This document shows positions 43,480 to 43,516 of a DNA stretch of 43,516 nt, piece after piece. The first letter of the stretch is position 1, and each line of letters starts with the position of its first letter. Position numbers and translations under genes: made by a program. Origin of the DNA: Candidatus Omnitrophota bacterium (GTDB lineage Bacteria; Hinthialibacterota; Hinthialibacteria; Hinthialibacterales; Hinthialibacteraceae); contig JBFMBP010000155.1 in assembly GCA_040755155.1 (NCBI GenBank), forward strand, positions 1-43,516, read 5' to 3'. The notes beneath the pieces are model-generated. The model made no database searches. It was not told where the DNA came from and was given only the letters and a program-made list of their open reading frames with translations.

Positions 43480-43516
43480 AGGACCGAGGAGTCTTGGCTC
43501 GGCGGGAGCCTCGCCC

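Overview
The window is about 43.5 kb of a bacterial chromosome of moderate GC. Tat-dependent TIM-barrel proteins, lipoproteins, HlyD/ABC exporters, a complete Che cluster and a periplasmic [NiFe] hydrogenase point to a motile or surface-sensing Gram-negative bacterium. Gene content and style suggest an uncultured PVC- or FCB-neighbouring lineage, but nothing here fixes the phylum.

Region 1 (1-12914) is accessory DNA. It starts with a leftward two-gene pair: a HEPN/multi-zinc-ribbon protein, and a GHKL ATPase fused to a PD-(D/E)XK nuclease, a plausible uncharacterised defence or conflict module. Next comes a recombination scar (ISL3-transposase start joined to a primase-type tail), a truncated HerA/FtsK-like ATPase with a zinc-finger partner, and a divergent primase that joins an AEP catalytic domain to a PriL-like four-cysteine domain. 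Behind the primase lies an unusual operon: a GrpE-like protein, a lidless Hsp70, a membrane-anchored J-like/PEGA-like protein and a lipoprotein. It is followed by an SSB-like gene interrupted by TAG, a small hypothetical gene, an excisionase-like HTH protein and a tyrosine integrase interrupted by TAA. The integrase lies next to the 3' end of tRNA-Pro(GGG), so the block is read as a decaying integrative element. Its left end was not found.

Region 2 (12915-19365) holds tRNA-Pro, a Tat-exported sugar-isomerase-like protein with a clear terminator, a FliK-like protein, a PP-loop amidotransferase-like enzyme, a small membrane protein, a cytidylate-kinase-like protein, and hypB-hypA for nickel insertion.

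Region 3 (19366-29279) is a chemotaxis cluster: cheA (two Hpt domains and a duplicated N-terminal module), cheW, a Cache-type MCP, cheX, cheY, cheR and cheB. It is interspersed with several fold-back or palindromic repeat elements.

Region 4 (29341-33323, minus strand) is a three-gene operon: hydrogenase large subunit, Tat-exported small subunit, and a chemoreceptor carrying a periplasmic CxxCH haem-c motif. The large subunit ends exactly at the last histidine of its C-terminal nickel motif, so it has no peptide for a maturation protease to remove. The arrangement suggests hydrogen or redox taxis feeding into the adjacent Che proteins.

Region 5 (33686-43516) has an ECF sigma/anti-sigma pair, a secreted multi-domain protein, a NatAB-like ABC exporter with an exported protein behind it, and a TetR-controlled HlyD-ABC efflux operon of the CecR/YbhGFSR type with a well-formed promoter and operator. 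The window closes in a repeat also found near 19.7 kb.
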